15,208 bases of DNA from the NCBI GenBank assembly GCA_005881055.1, contig VBHW01000016.1:1-15208 (forward strand). Reading direction: 5' to 3'. The notes below the pieces were generated by a model that saw nothing but the letters and a program-made list of their open reading frames with translations, did no database searches and had not been told where the DNA came from. Positions 7,925 to 14,109 of the stretch are shown here, piece after piece; the stretch's first letter is position 1; each line of letters begins with the position of its first letter. The position numbers and the translations under genes are program-made. This DNA comes from Chloroflexota bacterium (GTDB lineage: Bacteria; Chloroflexota; Limnocylindria; Limnocylindrales; CSP1-4).

Positions 7925-8080
7925 CGCTCAGACGTCCTCGCGGGCCGGCGGCTCGTCGGTCCGTTGGGCCGCCTCCAGGGCCGCGTCGTGGGCCGTGTCG
8001 TCCCTCCGCGCGCGCCGCCGCTCGCCGTCCCTCTCCGTCACCGCTCAGACGTCCTCGCGGGCCGGCGGCTCGTCGGTCCG
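7836..8080. repeat. 117-bp perfect tandem duplication across the accA/BCCP-like junction
   Basis: Copy 1 (7836-7952) and copy 2 (7953-8069) appear identical base for base. An 11-bp third start, tcgtcggtccg, lies at 8070-8080. The same 11-mer begins each copy, so duplication between 11-bp direct repeats is the simplest history. The unit is exactly 39 codons. Each copy holds the accA C-terminus (TDEPPAREDV and stop) and the BCCP-like N-terminus (GTG, MTERDGERRR and onward), so the junction TGAGCGGTGA occurs twice. Confidence 0.95.
7928..8041 (-). CDS. Chimeric 37-aa mini-ORF created by the tandem duplication
   Basis: The GTG at 8041, directly after the accA stop, was presumably the original start of the BCCP-like gene. 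Because of the 117-bp duplication its frame now reads the BCCP-like N-terminus (MTERDGERRRARRDD to AAQRTDE), then the duplicated accA tail PPAREDV, and stops at 7928-7930. The next GTG follows at 7924. It may be translated by coupling from accA, but a function is unlikely. It would vanish if the duplication is an assembly artefact. Confidence 0.3.
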   Translation of the reverse strand: MTERDGERRRARRDDTAHDAALEAAQRTDEPPAREDV

Positions 8081-9054
8081 GCCCGGCAGCTGCCCGAGGG
8101 CCCCTCGGCCGGATCCGAGGAATACCCGCAGGCGCTCGCCGAGCCCGGGCCGCTCGGGTGTCGGCGGCGCGGGCTGGCTGACGACCGTGTACGCGCCGAG
8201 CTGCCGATACCGGCGGTAGCGGGCCTCGACGAGCGAGTCGATCGGCTGGCGCTCGAGCGCCCCGAGCTGGCCGACAATCGCCGAGCGCAGCCGCCGGGCC
8301 GCCTCGGCGGGATCGGCCTGGGCGCCATCGTGGGGCTCGTCGACCACGAGGTCGACGACGCCGAGAGCGAGCTGGTCACCGGCGGTCATGCGCATTGCCA
8401 CTGCAGCTGTCGCCGCCTGGTCGGGCGTGCGCCACAGGATGGAGGCGCAGCCCTCCGGGCTGATGACCGAGTAGACCGCGTTCTCGAGGGCGATGACGAC
8501 GTCACCGACAGCGATGGCGAGCGCGCCCCCCGACCCTCCCTCGCCCGTGATGACGGCGACGATCGGGGTGCGGAGCCGGGTCATGAGGCCGATCGAGCGG
8601 GCGATCGCCTCGGCGATCCCGCGCTCCTCGGACTCCGGTCCGGGGTGGGCTCCCGGCACGTCGACGAACGTGACGACCGGGAGCCGGAACCGCTCGGCGA
8701 GCTCCATGAGCCGCATCGCCTTGCGGTATCCCTCGTGGTGGGGCATCCCGAAGTTTCGCCGGATGTCTTCTGCTGGCCGATGACGACGACGCGGCGCTCG
8801 CCGAGCCGTGCGAAGCCGCCGACGATCGCGGGGTCGTCGCCGAAGAGGCGATCGCCGTGGAGCTCGATGAACTCGTCGGTCATGAGCCCGACGAGCTCGA
8901 GCGTATGGGGCCGCTTCACGTTGCGGGCGAGCTGGACGCGCGCCCAGACAGCGTCGCGCGGCGCCAGGGTCGCGTCGGCATCGGCGGACTCCCGACGCGC
9001 CGCGGGTTCCCGGTGCGTGCCGTCCTCGCGACGGCCGAGCAGGCGGTCAACCAT
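8045..9054 (-). pseudogene. accA: Acetyl-CoA carboxylase carboxyltransferase subunit alpha (AccA), interrupted by a frameshift
   Basis: AccA pairs with AccD to transfer the carboxyl group from biotin to acetyl-CoA. The ATG at 9054 overlaps the accD stop by 8 nt. Residues 1-96 read to VWARVQLARNVKRPHTLELV, ELHGDRLFGDDPAIVGGFARL and VVVIGQQK. The family then continues GRDTKEN-IRRNFGMP. Here, after the AAG of K96 (8767-8769), only two bases remain before the ATC of IRRNFGMPHHEGYRK, which is in another frame from 8764. That amounts to about 19 missing nucleotides. The rest is excellent AccA: VDVPGAHPGPESEERG, GEGGSGGALAI and SPEGCASILW, then a 50-residue or so tail to 8045. With the missing bases it would be about 342 aa. 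As written, acetyl-CoA carboxylase would be dead, so sequence error must be considered first. Confidence 0.88.
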
Positions 9055-10258
9055 GCCGCGCTCCTTCCTCCGGCGACGCCGCGACTCGAGCCGGTTCGGC
9101 ATCCTGAACCTGCGCCGCGGGCGCCGCATCCGTCGGTTCCGCGCCGACCGTCGACGACGCGCCATCGGGCGCGCCGTCCCGGGTTGTCAATCCGCTCCTC
9201 TCGCCCGGTCCGTCGCGGCGCGCCGAGCGCCGTCCAGAGCCGTCCCCGCCGACCGTGTCGGGCCTCGTCGCGGCGCCGTCGGCGGCGGGGCCGTTCGCGA
9301 CCGGCGGGCCGTTCGGCGCGGGCGCCTCGGGCTCGACCTCGGGCATCACCCGGTCGGCAAGGGCGCTGAGGAACGACAGTGGCCGGAACGCCGGGATCGC
9401 GATCGGCTCGGCGCTCGGCTCCTCGAACGTCGCCGGGACGAGGTAGCCGAGGAGCGCGGCTACCTCTCCGCGCAGCTCCGCGCGATGGACGACGCGATCG
9501 AGGAACCCGTGCTCGAACAGGAACTCCGAGCGCTGGAACCCCGGCGGCAGCTCGGCGGCGATCGTCCCGGCCGTGACCCGCGCTCCGGCAAAGCCGATGA
9601 GCGCATTCGGCTCGGCGATGTTCACGTCGCCGAGGGCGGCGAACGAGGCGAACACGCCGCCGGTCGTCGGGTCGGTGAGGATCGAGATGAAGGGGACGCC
9701 CTCGGCGCGGAGTCGCTCGATCGCTGCGATCGTCTTCGCGAGCTGCATGAGGGCGAGCGTGCCCTCCTGCATGCGCGCCCCGCCCGATGCGGACACGATG
9801 ATGAGCGGCACGCGGGCCTCGAGCGCTCCCTCGGCCGCGCGGGCGACCTTCTCGCCGACGACCGAGCCCATCGAGCCGCCCATGAAGCCGAAGTCCATGA
9901 CGCAGATCGCGACGACGCGCCCGTGGAGCCGTCCGAAGCCCCACACGGCCGCGTCTCGCAGGCCGGTCGCGGCCTGGGCGGCGGCCAGGCGCTCCGGGTA
10001 TGGCTTCTGGTCCACGAACCCGAGCGGGTCGACGGACTCGAGCCCGACGTCGTGCTCCTCGAACGTCCCGGGATCGAGGAGCAGTTCCAGCCGGGCAGCG
10101 ACCGGCAGGCGGAAGTGGTGGCCGCAGCTCGGGCAGACGCGGCGGACCTTGTCGAGCTGTCGGTTGAAGAGCATCTCTTCGCACGACGGACACTTCGTCC
10201 ACAGGTCGGGCGGGTACGCGTCGCGCCGCTGGCGGAAGGAGGGGAGCTTGATCGGCAT
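9047..10258 (-). CDS. accD: Acetyl-CoA carboxylase carboxyltransferase subunit beta (AccD) with a disordered C-terminal tail
   Basis: AccD forms the carboxyltransferase with AccA. The N-terminal zinc ribbon is intact: C23-P-S-C26 and C42-P-S-C45. The crotonase-fold body carries GFMGGSMGSVVGEK (124-137), SASGGARMQEG (156-166), LTDPTTGGVFASFA, ALIGFAGARV and LPPGFQRSEFL. The conserved part ends near residue 290, as in the roughly 300-aa E. coli protein. The remaining 110 or so residues are Ala/Pro/Gly/Asp/Arg-rich, low in complexity and probably disordered. The ATG at 10258 shares one base with the stop of the preceding membrane-protein gene (TGATG), and the stop overlaps the accA start. Confidence 0.95.
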   Translation of the reverse strand: MPIKLPSFRQRRDAYPPDLWTKCPSCEEMLFNRQLDKVRRVCPSCGHHFRLPVAARLELLLDPGTFEEHDVGLESVDPLGFVDQKPYPERLAAAQAATGLRDAAVWGFGRLHGRVVAICVMDFGFMGGSMGSVVGEKVARAAEGALEARVPLIIVSASGGARMQEGTLALMQLAKTIAAIERLRAEGVPFISILTDPTTGGVFASFAALGDVNIAEPNALIGFAGARVTAGTIAAELPPGFQRSEFLFEHGFLDRVVHRAELRGEVAALLGYLVPATFEEPSAEPIAIPAFRPLSFLSALADRVMPEVEPEAPAPNGPPVANGPAADGAATRPDTVGGDGSGRRSARRDGPGERSGLTTRDGAPDGASSTVGAEPTDAAPAAQVQDAEPARVAASPEEGARHG

Positions 10259-10806
10259 CAGTTGAGGCTCCGGGGCCGGACGCCCTGCCGGGCGCCCCCT
10301 CCTGGCCGAGACTGCGCGACGGCCCGTACGGCTCGGGCCATCGGCGTGAGGGGCGGGCGCGATCGCCGCCAGGCGACGTAGGCGGCTCCTGCCAGCGAGA
10401 GGGCGGCGGACGTCAGCGCGCCGCCGAGGAGCAGCGGCCGGACGTTGTGGAGCGACTCGGGATCCGCGGCCGGGTCCTCGTCGGGGCCGAACGCGGGGTC
10501 GAGATGCGGATCGAGCGACGGGTCGAGCGGCGCCCGGGCGTCGGAGCCGCCGGCCGCCGCAGCCAGGCGCATGTGCGCGGCAAGCTCCGCGAGGCGCGCG
10601 GCGAGCCGCTCCTCGAACCGGAACGACGGGTGGACGCGGGCGAGATCGGACGACAGGCGGCCGGCGGCGAACCGGATCGCCGGATCGAGGTCCGCGCTCG
10701 TCGGCACGTCCGTCGCGCGCCGGTCGTGCGCGGCGAGGAGAGCGTCGAGGTACAGGTCGGTCAGGATCGCGTCGGCGTCGGCGCGATCCCGCAGCGGGAA
10801 CGTCAT
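10258..10806 (-). CDS. Single-pass membrane protein, probable anti-sigma partner of the adjacent ECF sigma factor
   Basis: The ATG at 10806 overlaps the sigma-factor stop (ATGA), giving 182 aa. Residues 1-85 are charged and helical (DAILTDLYLDALLAAHDRR, RFEERLAARLAELAAHMRLA). Residues 92-117 are a Pro/Asp-rich linker with repeated LDP/DP steps. Residues 124-146 (PLLLGGALTSAALSLAGAAYVAW) are a clear transmembrane helix followed by RRSR, placing the N-terminus in the cytoplasm by the positive-inside rule. A short basic tail closes the protein. There is no HxxxCxxC zinc anti-sigma motif. The anti-sigma assignment rests on coupling to the ECF gene plus cytoplasmic-helix/TM architecture, not on recognised homology. 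The stop shares a base with the accD start, tying it to acetyl-CoA carboxylase expression. Confidence 0.7.
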   Translation of the reverse strand: MTFPLRDRADADAILTDLYLDALLAAHDRRATDVPTSADLDPAIRFAAGRLSSDLARVHPSFRFEERLAARLAELAAHMRLAAAAGGSDARAPLDPSLDPHLDPAFGPDEDPAADPESLHNVRPLLLGGALTSAALSLAGAAYVAWRRSRPPLTPMARAVRAVAQSRPGGGARQGVRPRSLN

Positions 10807-11438
10807 CGGGCCGGGCTGTCCTTCGCGGCGCGCCCGCGACCGAGGTCGCGCGCCACGGACCGGAGCGCCCGGTGGATGAGGACGCGCACGGCGTTCTCGG
10901 AGCGACCGAGTATGCCGGCGATCTCCGCGGTGCTCATCTCGTCGACGAAGCGCAGGACGATCGCCCGGCGTCGGTCCGCCGGCAGGCGCCCGACCGCGGC
11001 CCATGCGGCGGCGACGTCCTCGCGCGCCGCGGCGCGGCCCTCGACGTCGAGCGGATCGGGAACGACCGCGGCGGCGTCGAGCGGGGCCGTCGGATGGCGG
11101 CGGCGCGCGGCGATGCGGAACAGCCAGACGCGGAACGTCGAGGCGCCCTCGCCGTCGGCCGGCCGGGCCCGCTCCTCGAATCGGCCGAGGTGGGCCAGCG
11201 CGAGGAGGAACGTCCGCTCGGTGGCGTCCTCGGCGTCGTGGTGGTCGCCGAGCTCGTAGTACGCGTAGGAATACACTTGGGCGAGATACCTGCGATAGAG
11301 GGGTTCGAAGGCAGCGGGGTCGTCGCGCGCGGCCTCGACGAGTGCACGATCCCGATCGAGGTGCGCGACGGTGGCGCCGACTCGAGCGCTCCTGGCCTCC
11401 TTCTGGGCGCTCACCCTTCCGAACACCGGCCGCGGCAT
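10803..11438 (-). CDS. ECF-type RNA polymerase sigma factor
   Basis: The 211-aa protein has the two ECF domains. Region 2 spans about residues 40-110 (DPAAFEPLYRRYLAQVYSYA, DHHDAEDATERTFLLAL, STFRVWLFRIA). Region 4 spans about 148-197 (RLPADRRRAIVLRFVDEMST, AEIAGILGRSENAVRVLIHR), the -35-binding helix-turn-helix. The linker directly after FRIA (AARRRHPTAPLD) looks shorter than in relatives, where an extra stretch such as RNxxANxRR usually lies, so a small in-frame loss near 11108 is possible. The ATG at 11438 is 4 nt after the birA stop; internal GTGs near residue 20 are alternatives. It is coupled to the next membrane-protein gene. Its regulon is unknown; the setting in a lipid-synthesis operon suggests envelope or lipid homeostasis. 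Confidence 0.88.
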   Translation of the reverse strand: MPRPVFGRVSAQKEARSARVGATVAHLDRDRALVEAARDDPAAFEPLYRRYLAQVYSYAYYELGDHHDAEDATERTFLLALAHLGRFEERARPADGEGASTFRVWLFRIAARRRHPTAPLDAAAVVPDPLDVEGRAAAREDVAAAWAAVGRLPADRRRAIVLRFVDEMSTAEIAGILGRSENAVRVLIHRALRSVARDLGRGRAAKDSPAR

Positions 11439-11442
11439 TCCG

Positions 11443-12336
11443 TTACACCATGCCCCGTGGCCCGGCGAGGCGCACGTGCTGGATCTCGGCGCTGAAGACC
11501 TGTCGCGGGACGAGCCCCTGGCCCACGAGCAATGCCCCGCTCAGCCGGTCGACCCCGACCGCTTGCACGGTCTCGCGGCCGTCCTCGGCCAACTCCAGGG
11601 TGATGTCGCGGCCCGTCGTGACCTGGCGCCCGGCCCACTCGTCGCCGTCGAACCGGCCCGCGCGGAGGGCCACCACGCGGGGCTCGAGCCGTGCGAGGAA
11701 CGCCTCGAGGAGGGCGGAGCGATCGACGGGGTGGTCGCCGGCACACTCGCGGAGACTCGTCATCCCGGCCGCGAGCTCGGCAGGGAACGCGGCCGCAGGC
11801 CAGTCGACGTTGACGCCGATCCCGATGACCGCCCGCGGATCGCCCGACCCGAGGCCGTCCGTCTCGCCGAGCAGGCCGGCCAGCTTGCGGAGGATCCCCG
11901 GGCGAGGGTCACGCGGGCCCCCGTCCTCGATCACCAGGTCATTCGGCCACTTGAGGGCGACCGACCCGGCCGGCAGCCCCGCCACCTCGATGGCGGCATC
12001 GGCCATCGCGAGGGCGACCGCCGCGGCGAGTCGCCAGGCCCCGTCCGAGGGCAGCCATGCGGGCCGGAAGCCGAGCGAGATCAGGAGCGCCGCGCCGGAC
12101 GGCGCGAGCCAGCGCCGGCCTTCCCGGCCGCGCCCAGCGGTCTGCTCGTCGGCCACCGCCAGGCACACCTCGGCGACCCCGGCGGCGAGCCAGCCGCGGA
12201 CGACGTCGTTCGTCGACCCGACGCGGCCGAACAGCTGGCGGCGGCTGAGGAAGGCCGGGCCGCTTCCCGGCAGCGGGACGGTGATCCCCGCCGGGCCGCT
12301 CCGGGAGCCCCCGGACCTCGTGGCCTCGGCCGTCAC
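11443..12336 (-). CDS. birA: Biotin-[acetyl-CoA-carboxylase] ligase, monofunctional BirA
   Basis: BirA activates biotin with ATP and attaches it to the BCCP lysine, here presumably K154 of AccB. The 297-aa product lacks the N-terminal repressor HTH of E. coli BirA, so it is a monofunctional class I ligase. Motifs: STN at 41-43, the biotinyl-AMP loop GRGREGRRW at 68-76, KWPNDL at 129-134, RKLAGLLGE around 150-158, and GIGVNVDW. A small C-terminal SH3-like domain ends the protein. The start is a GTG at 12336, 10 nt after the lysC stop; the first 25 or so residues are Gly/Ser/Pro-rich and may be dispensable. Its place just upstream of acc genes fits its job. Confidence 0.93.
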   Translation of the reverse strand: MTAEATRSGGSRSGPAGITVPLPGSGPAFLSRRQLFGRVGSTNDVVRGWLAAGVAEVCLAVADEQTAGRGREGRRWLAPSGAALLISLGFRPAWLPSDGAWRLAAAVALAMADAAIEVAGLPAGSVALKWPNDLVIEDGGPRDPRPGILRKLAGLLGETDGLGSGDPRAVIGIGVNVDWPAAAFPAELAAGMTSLRECAGDHPVDRSALLEAFLARLEPRVVALRAGRFDGDEWAGRQVTTGRDITLELAEDGRETVQAVGVDRLSGALLVGQGLVPRQVFSAEIQHVRLAGPRGMV

Positions 12337-12346
12337 TGCGCGGCCG

Positions 12347-13582
12347 TCACGAGGCGGCTCCGACGGCGCCCGCCCCCTCCCCCATCTCGTCCGGCCGCTC
12401 GAGCTCGAATGCCGCGTGGAGCGCCCGCACCGCCGCGTCGACCTGGTCTTCGGCGATGAGGCACGTGATCCGGATCTCGGACGTCGAGATCATCTCGATG
12501 TTGATCCCGGCGTCGGCGAGCGCGCCGAACATGCGGGCTGCATAGCCCGGCGCGTTCTGGATGCCCGCCCCGACGATCGAGATCTTCGCGATCGCCGAAT
12601 CGGTCGTCAGCTCCCGGAAGCCCAGCGTGCGGAGGATCGGCTCGAGGATCCGCTTGGCGCGCCCGAGATCCGCGCGCGGGACCGTGAAGCTCAGGTCCGT
12701 TGCGCCGCCGTGGCCGACGTTCTGGACGATCATGTCGACGATGATCCCCGCTTCGGCGAGCGGCTCGAACACCGAGCGCGCGACGCCCGGTCGGTCGGGC
12801 ACGTCGACGAGGGTGACCTTCGCCACGTTCCGATCGTGGGCGAGCCCCCGGACCTTGTTGCGTTGCTCCACGAGCGGGTCCTCCGCGATGACGGTGCCCG
12901 GAGCGTCCTCGAAGGAGCTCAGGACCTCGATGACGACGCCGTTCACCCAGCCGAGCTCGACGGCGCGGGTCTGCATGACCTGGGCGCCCTGGTGGGCGAG
13001 CTCGAGCATCTCCTCGTAGCCGATCAGGGGCAGCTGCCGGGCGGTGGGCTCGAGACGGGGATCGGCGGTGAAGATGCCGCGCACGTCCGTGAAGATCTGG
13101 CAGCGGTCGGCATGCAGCCGCGCCGCGAGCGCGACGGCCGTCGTGTCCGAGCCTCCGCGCAGCCCCTGGAAGCCGGCGACGATGACGACCTTGCCCGCGT
13201 CGAGCTCGGCCCGGATCCGGCGTGGCTCGACGCCGGCGATCCGCGCCTTGCCGTAACGGCCGTCAGTGGTGATCCCCGCCTGCGCGCCGGTCAGCGAGAT
13301 CGCCGGGACGCCGAGTGCGTGGAGCGCCATCGACAGCAGAGTCGCGCTCTGGTGCTCTCCGGTCGCGAGGAGGACGTCGAGCTCGCGCGCGTCGGGCTCG
13401 TCCGTGATCGCGCCGGCGAGCGCGAGGAGCTCGTCGGTCGTGTCGCCCATCGCCGAGACGACGATGACGAGCTCGGCAGCCCCGGCACGCTCACGCGCGA
13501 TCCGCCGCGCGACGCGCCGGATGCGATCGGCGTCGGCGAGCGACGAACCACCGTATTTCTGCACGACGAGGGGGCCCGGCAT
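12347..13582 (-). CDS. lysC: Aspartate kinase LysC, with an apparent in-frame loss in the nucleotide-binding loop
   Basis: Aspartate kinase makes aspartyl phosphate, the first step toward Lys, Thr, Met and diaminopimelate. The 411-aa protein opens with VVQKYGGSSLAD (residues 6-17). It has SAMGDTTDELL, ATGEHQSATLL and GAQAGITTD, and ends with two ACT domains (VTLVDVPDRPGVARSVFEPL, about 270-340, and ISIVGAGIQNAPG, about 345-395) for feedback control. At 137-149 it reads GFQG-L-RGGSDTTA. Relatives have about 11-12 residues between GFQG and RGGSD, ending TTLG, and here only one remains. This looks like a roughly 30-33-nt in-frame deletion near 13160-13165 that should damage ATP/aspartate binding. 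The ATG at 13582 is six bases after a TAGAAT box, suggesting a leaderless mRNA. It is the first gene of the long operon. Confidence 0.93.
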   Translation of the reverse strand: MPGPLVVQKYGGSSLADADRIRRVARRIARERAGAAELVIVVSAMGDTTDELLALAGAITDEPDARELDVLLATGEHQSATLLSMALHALGVPAISLTGAQAGITTDGRYGKARIAGVEPRRIRAELDAGKVVIVAGFQGLRGGSDTTAVALAARLHADRCQIFTDVRGIFTADPRLEPTARQLPLIGYEEMLELAHQGAQVMQTRAVELGWVNGVVIEVLSSFEDAPGTVIAEDPLVEQRNKVRGLAHDRNVAKVTLVDVPDRPGVARSVFEPLAEAGIIVDMIVQNVGHGGATDLSFTVPRADLGRAKRILEPILRTLGFRELTTDSAIAKISIVGAGIQNAPGYAARMFGALADAGINIEMISTSEIRITCLIAEDQVDAAVRALHAAFELERPDEMGEGAGAVGAAS

Positions 13583-13588
13583 CGCACG

Positions 13589-13594
13589 ATTCTA
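13589..13594 (-). promoter_or_regulatory. Putative -10 box for leaderless lysC transcription
   Basis: On the minus strand TAGAAT (5 of 6 to TATAAT) lies exactly 6 nt before the lysC ATG, so transcription would start at or beside the A of the ATG. No Shine-Dalgarno sequence is present in between. No convincing -35 is seen, which is common for leaderless promoters in high-GC bacteria. Confidence 0.45.
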
Positions 13595-13625
13595 TCAGCG
13601 GCCCGTGCGTGAACCCGGAAATGTG

Positions 13626-13658
13626 GAGACCGCCGGCTCGGAAGAGCCCGGCGGTCTC
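13626..13658 (-). terminator. GC-rich hairpin between the small-protein gene and lysC
   Basis: GAGACCGCCGG pairs with CCGGCGGTCTC; the stem extends by CTC/GAG with one bulged C and closes on a GGAA/TTCC loop. It is a very strong stem followed on the minus strand only by CCACATTT, a poor U-tract. It probably ends transcription of the small-protein genes or insulates the lysC operon. Confidence 0.5.
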
Positions 13659-13673
13659 GCTGTGATCGCTGCG

Positions 13674-13695
13674 GATGGCCTGGGCTCAGGCCATC
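13674..13695 (-). terminator. Perfect 9-bp hairpin just after the 132-aa small-protein gene
   Basis: GATGGCCTG (13674-13682) and CAGGCCATC (13687-13695) form a perfect stem with a 4-nt loop, starting about 7 nt past the TAA stop at 13703. There is no U-tract. With the hairpin at 13626-13658 it forms a double stem-loop 3' region, as in tandem terminators or mRNA 3'-end protection. Confidence 0.45.
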
Positions 13696-13702
13696 GGGAT
13701 GG

Positions 13703-14101
13703 TTACTGCTCGTCGGGATGCGTGAGGTCGTATGCCTTGTCGCCGAGCCACTCGCCTGCGGCCTTGAGGGCGTTGTTCTCCTCGTCGTGAGCGCCCGGGC
13801 CCCCGCCGGTGCTGGAAACGCCGAGGTCGTAGCCCGTCTCGGCCGCACCCGTGAGCCCACCCGTCACGAAGTTCAGCGCGGCGGACGACATCTCCGTCAT
13901 GTCCTTGGCGGCGGCGTCCCAGTCGCCCTCGACCATGTTCGCCACGCCGGATCCGGCGTGATAGGCGGTCTCGCCGACCGCGGCGACCTCGTTCACCGCC
14001 CAGCCGCCGACGGCTTCGACACCGTGGCCCAGGACGTCGATCGCTGTCGAGAGGCCGGTCTCTGCCGCTTCGTCGCCCGCTGTGTTCTCGCTGTCACCCA
14101 T
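13703..14101 (-). CDS. Small acidic Ala/Gly-rich protein, paralog A (132 aa), unknown function
   Basis: No recognised family. The ATG at 14101 has the SD GAGAGG 8 nt upstream (14110-14115). The protein is acidic and rich in Ala, Gly, Glu and Thr, with no Cys, no signal peptide and no long hydrophobic helix. Segments in order: a variable acidic N-terminus; VEAVGGWAVNEVAAVGETAY; HAGSGVANMVEGDWDAAAKD; MTEMSSAALNFVTGG; a Gly-rich LTGAAETGYDLGVSSTGGG; and the C-terminus ENNALKAAGEWLGDKAYDLT-HPDEQ. The last block and the middle are shared almost exactly with the neighbour at 14251-14658, while the DNA differs mainly at third positions. Both copies are therefore probably real and selected genes. The GxW-AA-like and Gly-rich style recalls secreted effectors or tape-measure segments, but that is only resemblance. 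Confidence 0.8.
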   Translation of the reverse strand: MGDSENTAGDEAAETGLSTAIDVLGHGVEAVGGWAVNEVAAVGETAYHAGSGVANMVEGDWDAAAKDMTEMSSAALNFVTGGLTGAAETGYDLGVSSTGGGPGAHDEENNALKAAGEWLGDKAYDLTHPDEQ

Positions 14102-14109
14102 GTCCCATA

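Larger units (their letters stand above)
548..13582 (-). other. Probable polycistronic operon lysC-birA-ECF-antiECF-accDA-(BCCP-like)-accC-fabZ-MPE-fabF-accB-fabH-fabG
   Basis: Fourteen minus-strand genes run without a strand break. Stop/start overlaps occur at most junctions: sigma/membrane protein, membrane protein/accD, accD/accA, BCCP-like/accC, fabZ/phosphoesterase, phosphoesterase/fabF, accB/fabH and fabH/fabG. lysC-birA (10 nt) and birA-sigma (4 nt) are near-contiguous. Only accC-fabZ leaves a gap (69-156 nt, depending on the fabZ start). No internal intrinsic terminator with a U-tract was seen. Confidence 0.75.
13583..13702. other. Intergenic region upstream of lysC
   Basis: These 120 bp hold the two hairpins and the TAGAAT box listed separately. 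No SD for lysC and no small ORF are supported. A T-box or lysine riboswitch, which can precede lysC, does not fit in the 40 or so bases between the hairpin and the ATG. Confidence 0.5.

Noticed and set aside
7836..8080. CRISPR array or MITE
   Set aside because: There are two adjacent 117-bp copies without spacers or terminal inverted repeats, and they contain coding sequence of the flanking genes. It is a simple tandem duplication.
8760..8772. Programmed ribosomal frameshift in accA
   Set aside because: There is no slippery heptamer. Family residues are missing across the junction, so a shift alone would not restore the protein.
7448..10381. A very long open frame on the plus strand opposite accC/accA/accD
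   Set aside because: It is antisense to well-identified genes, Arg/Ala/Gly-rich with no recognisable domain, and arises from GC-rich codon bias of the minus-strand genes.
13583..13625. Lysine riboswitch or T-box upstream of lysC
   Set aside because: Only about 43 bases separate the hairpin from the ATG, with no conserved aptamer core, and the promoter appears leaderless.
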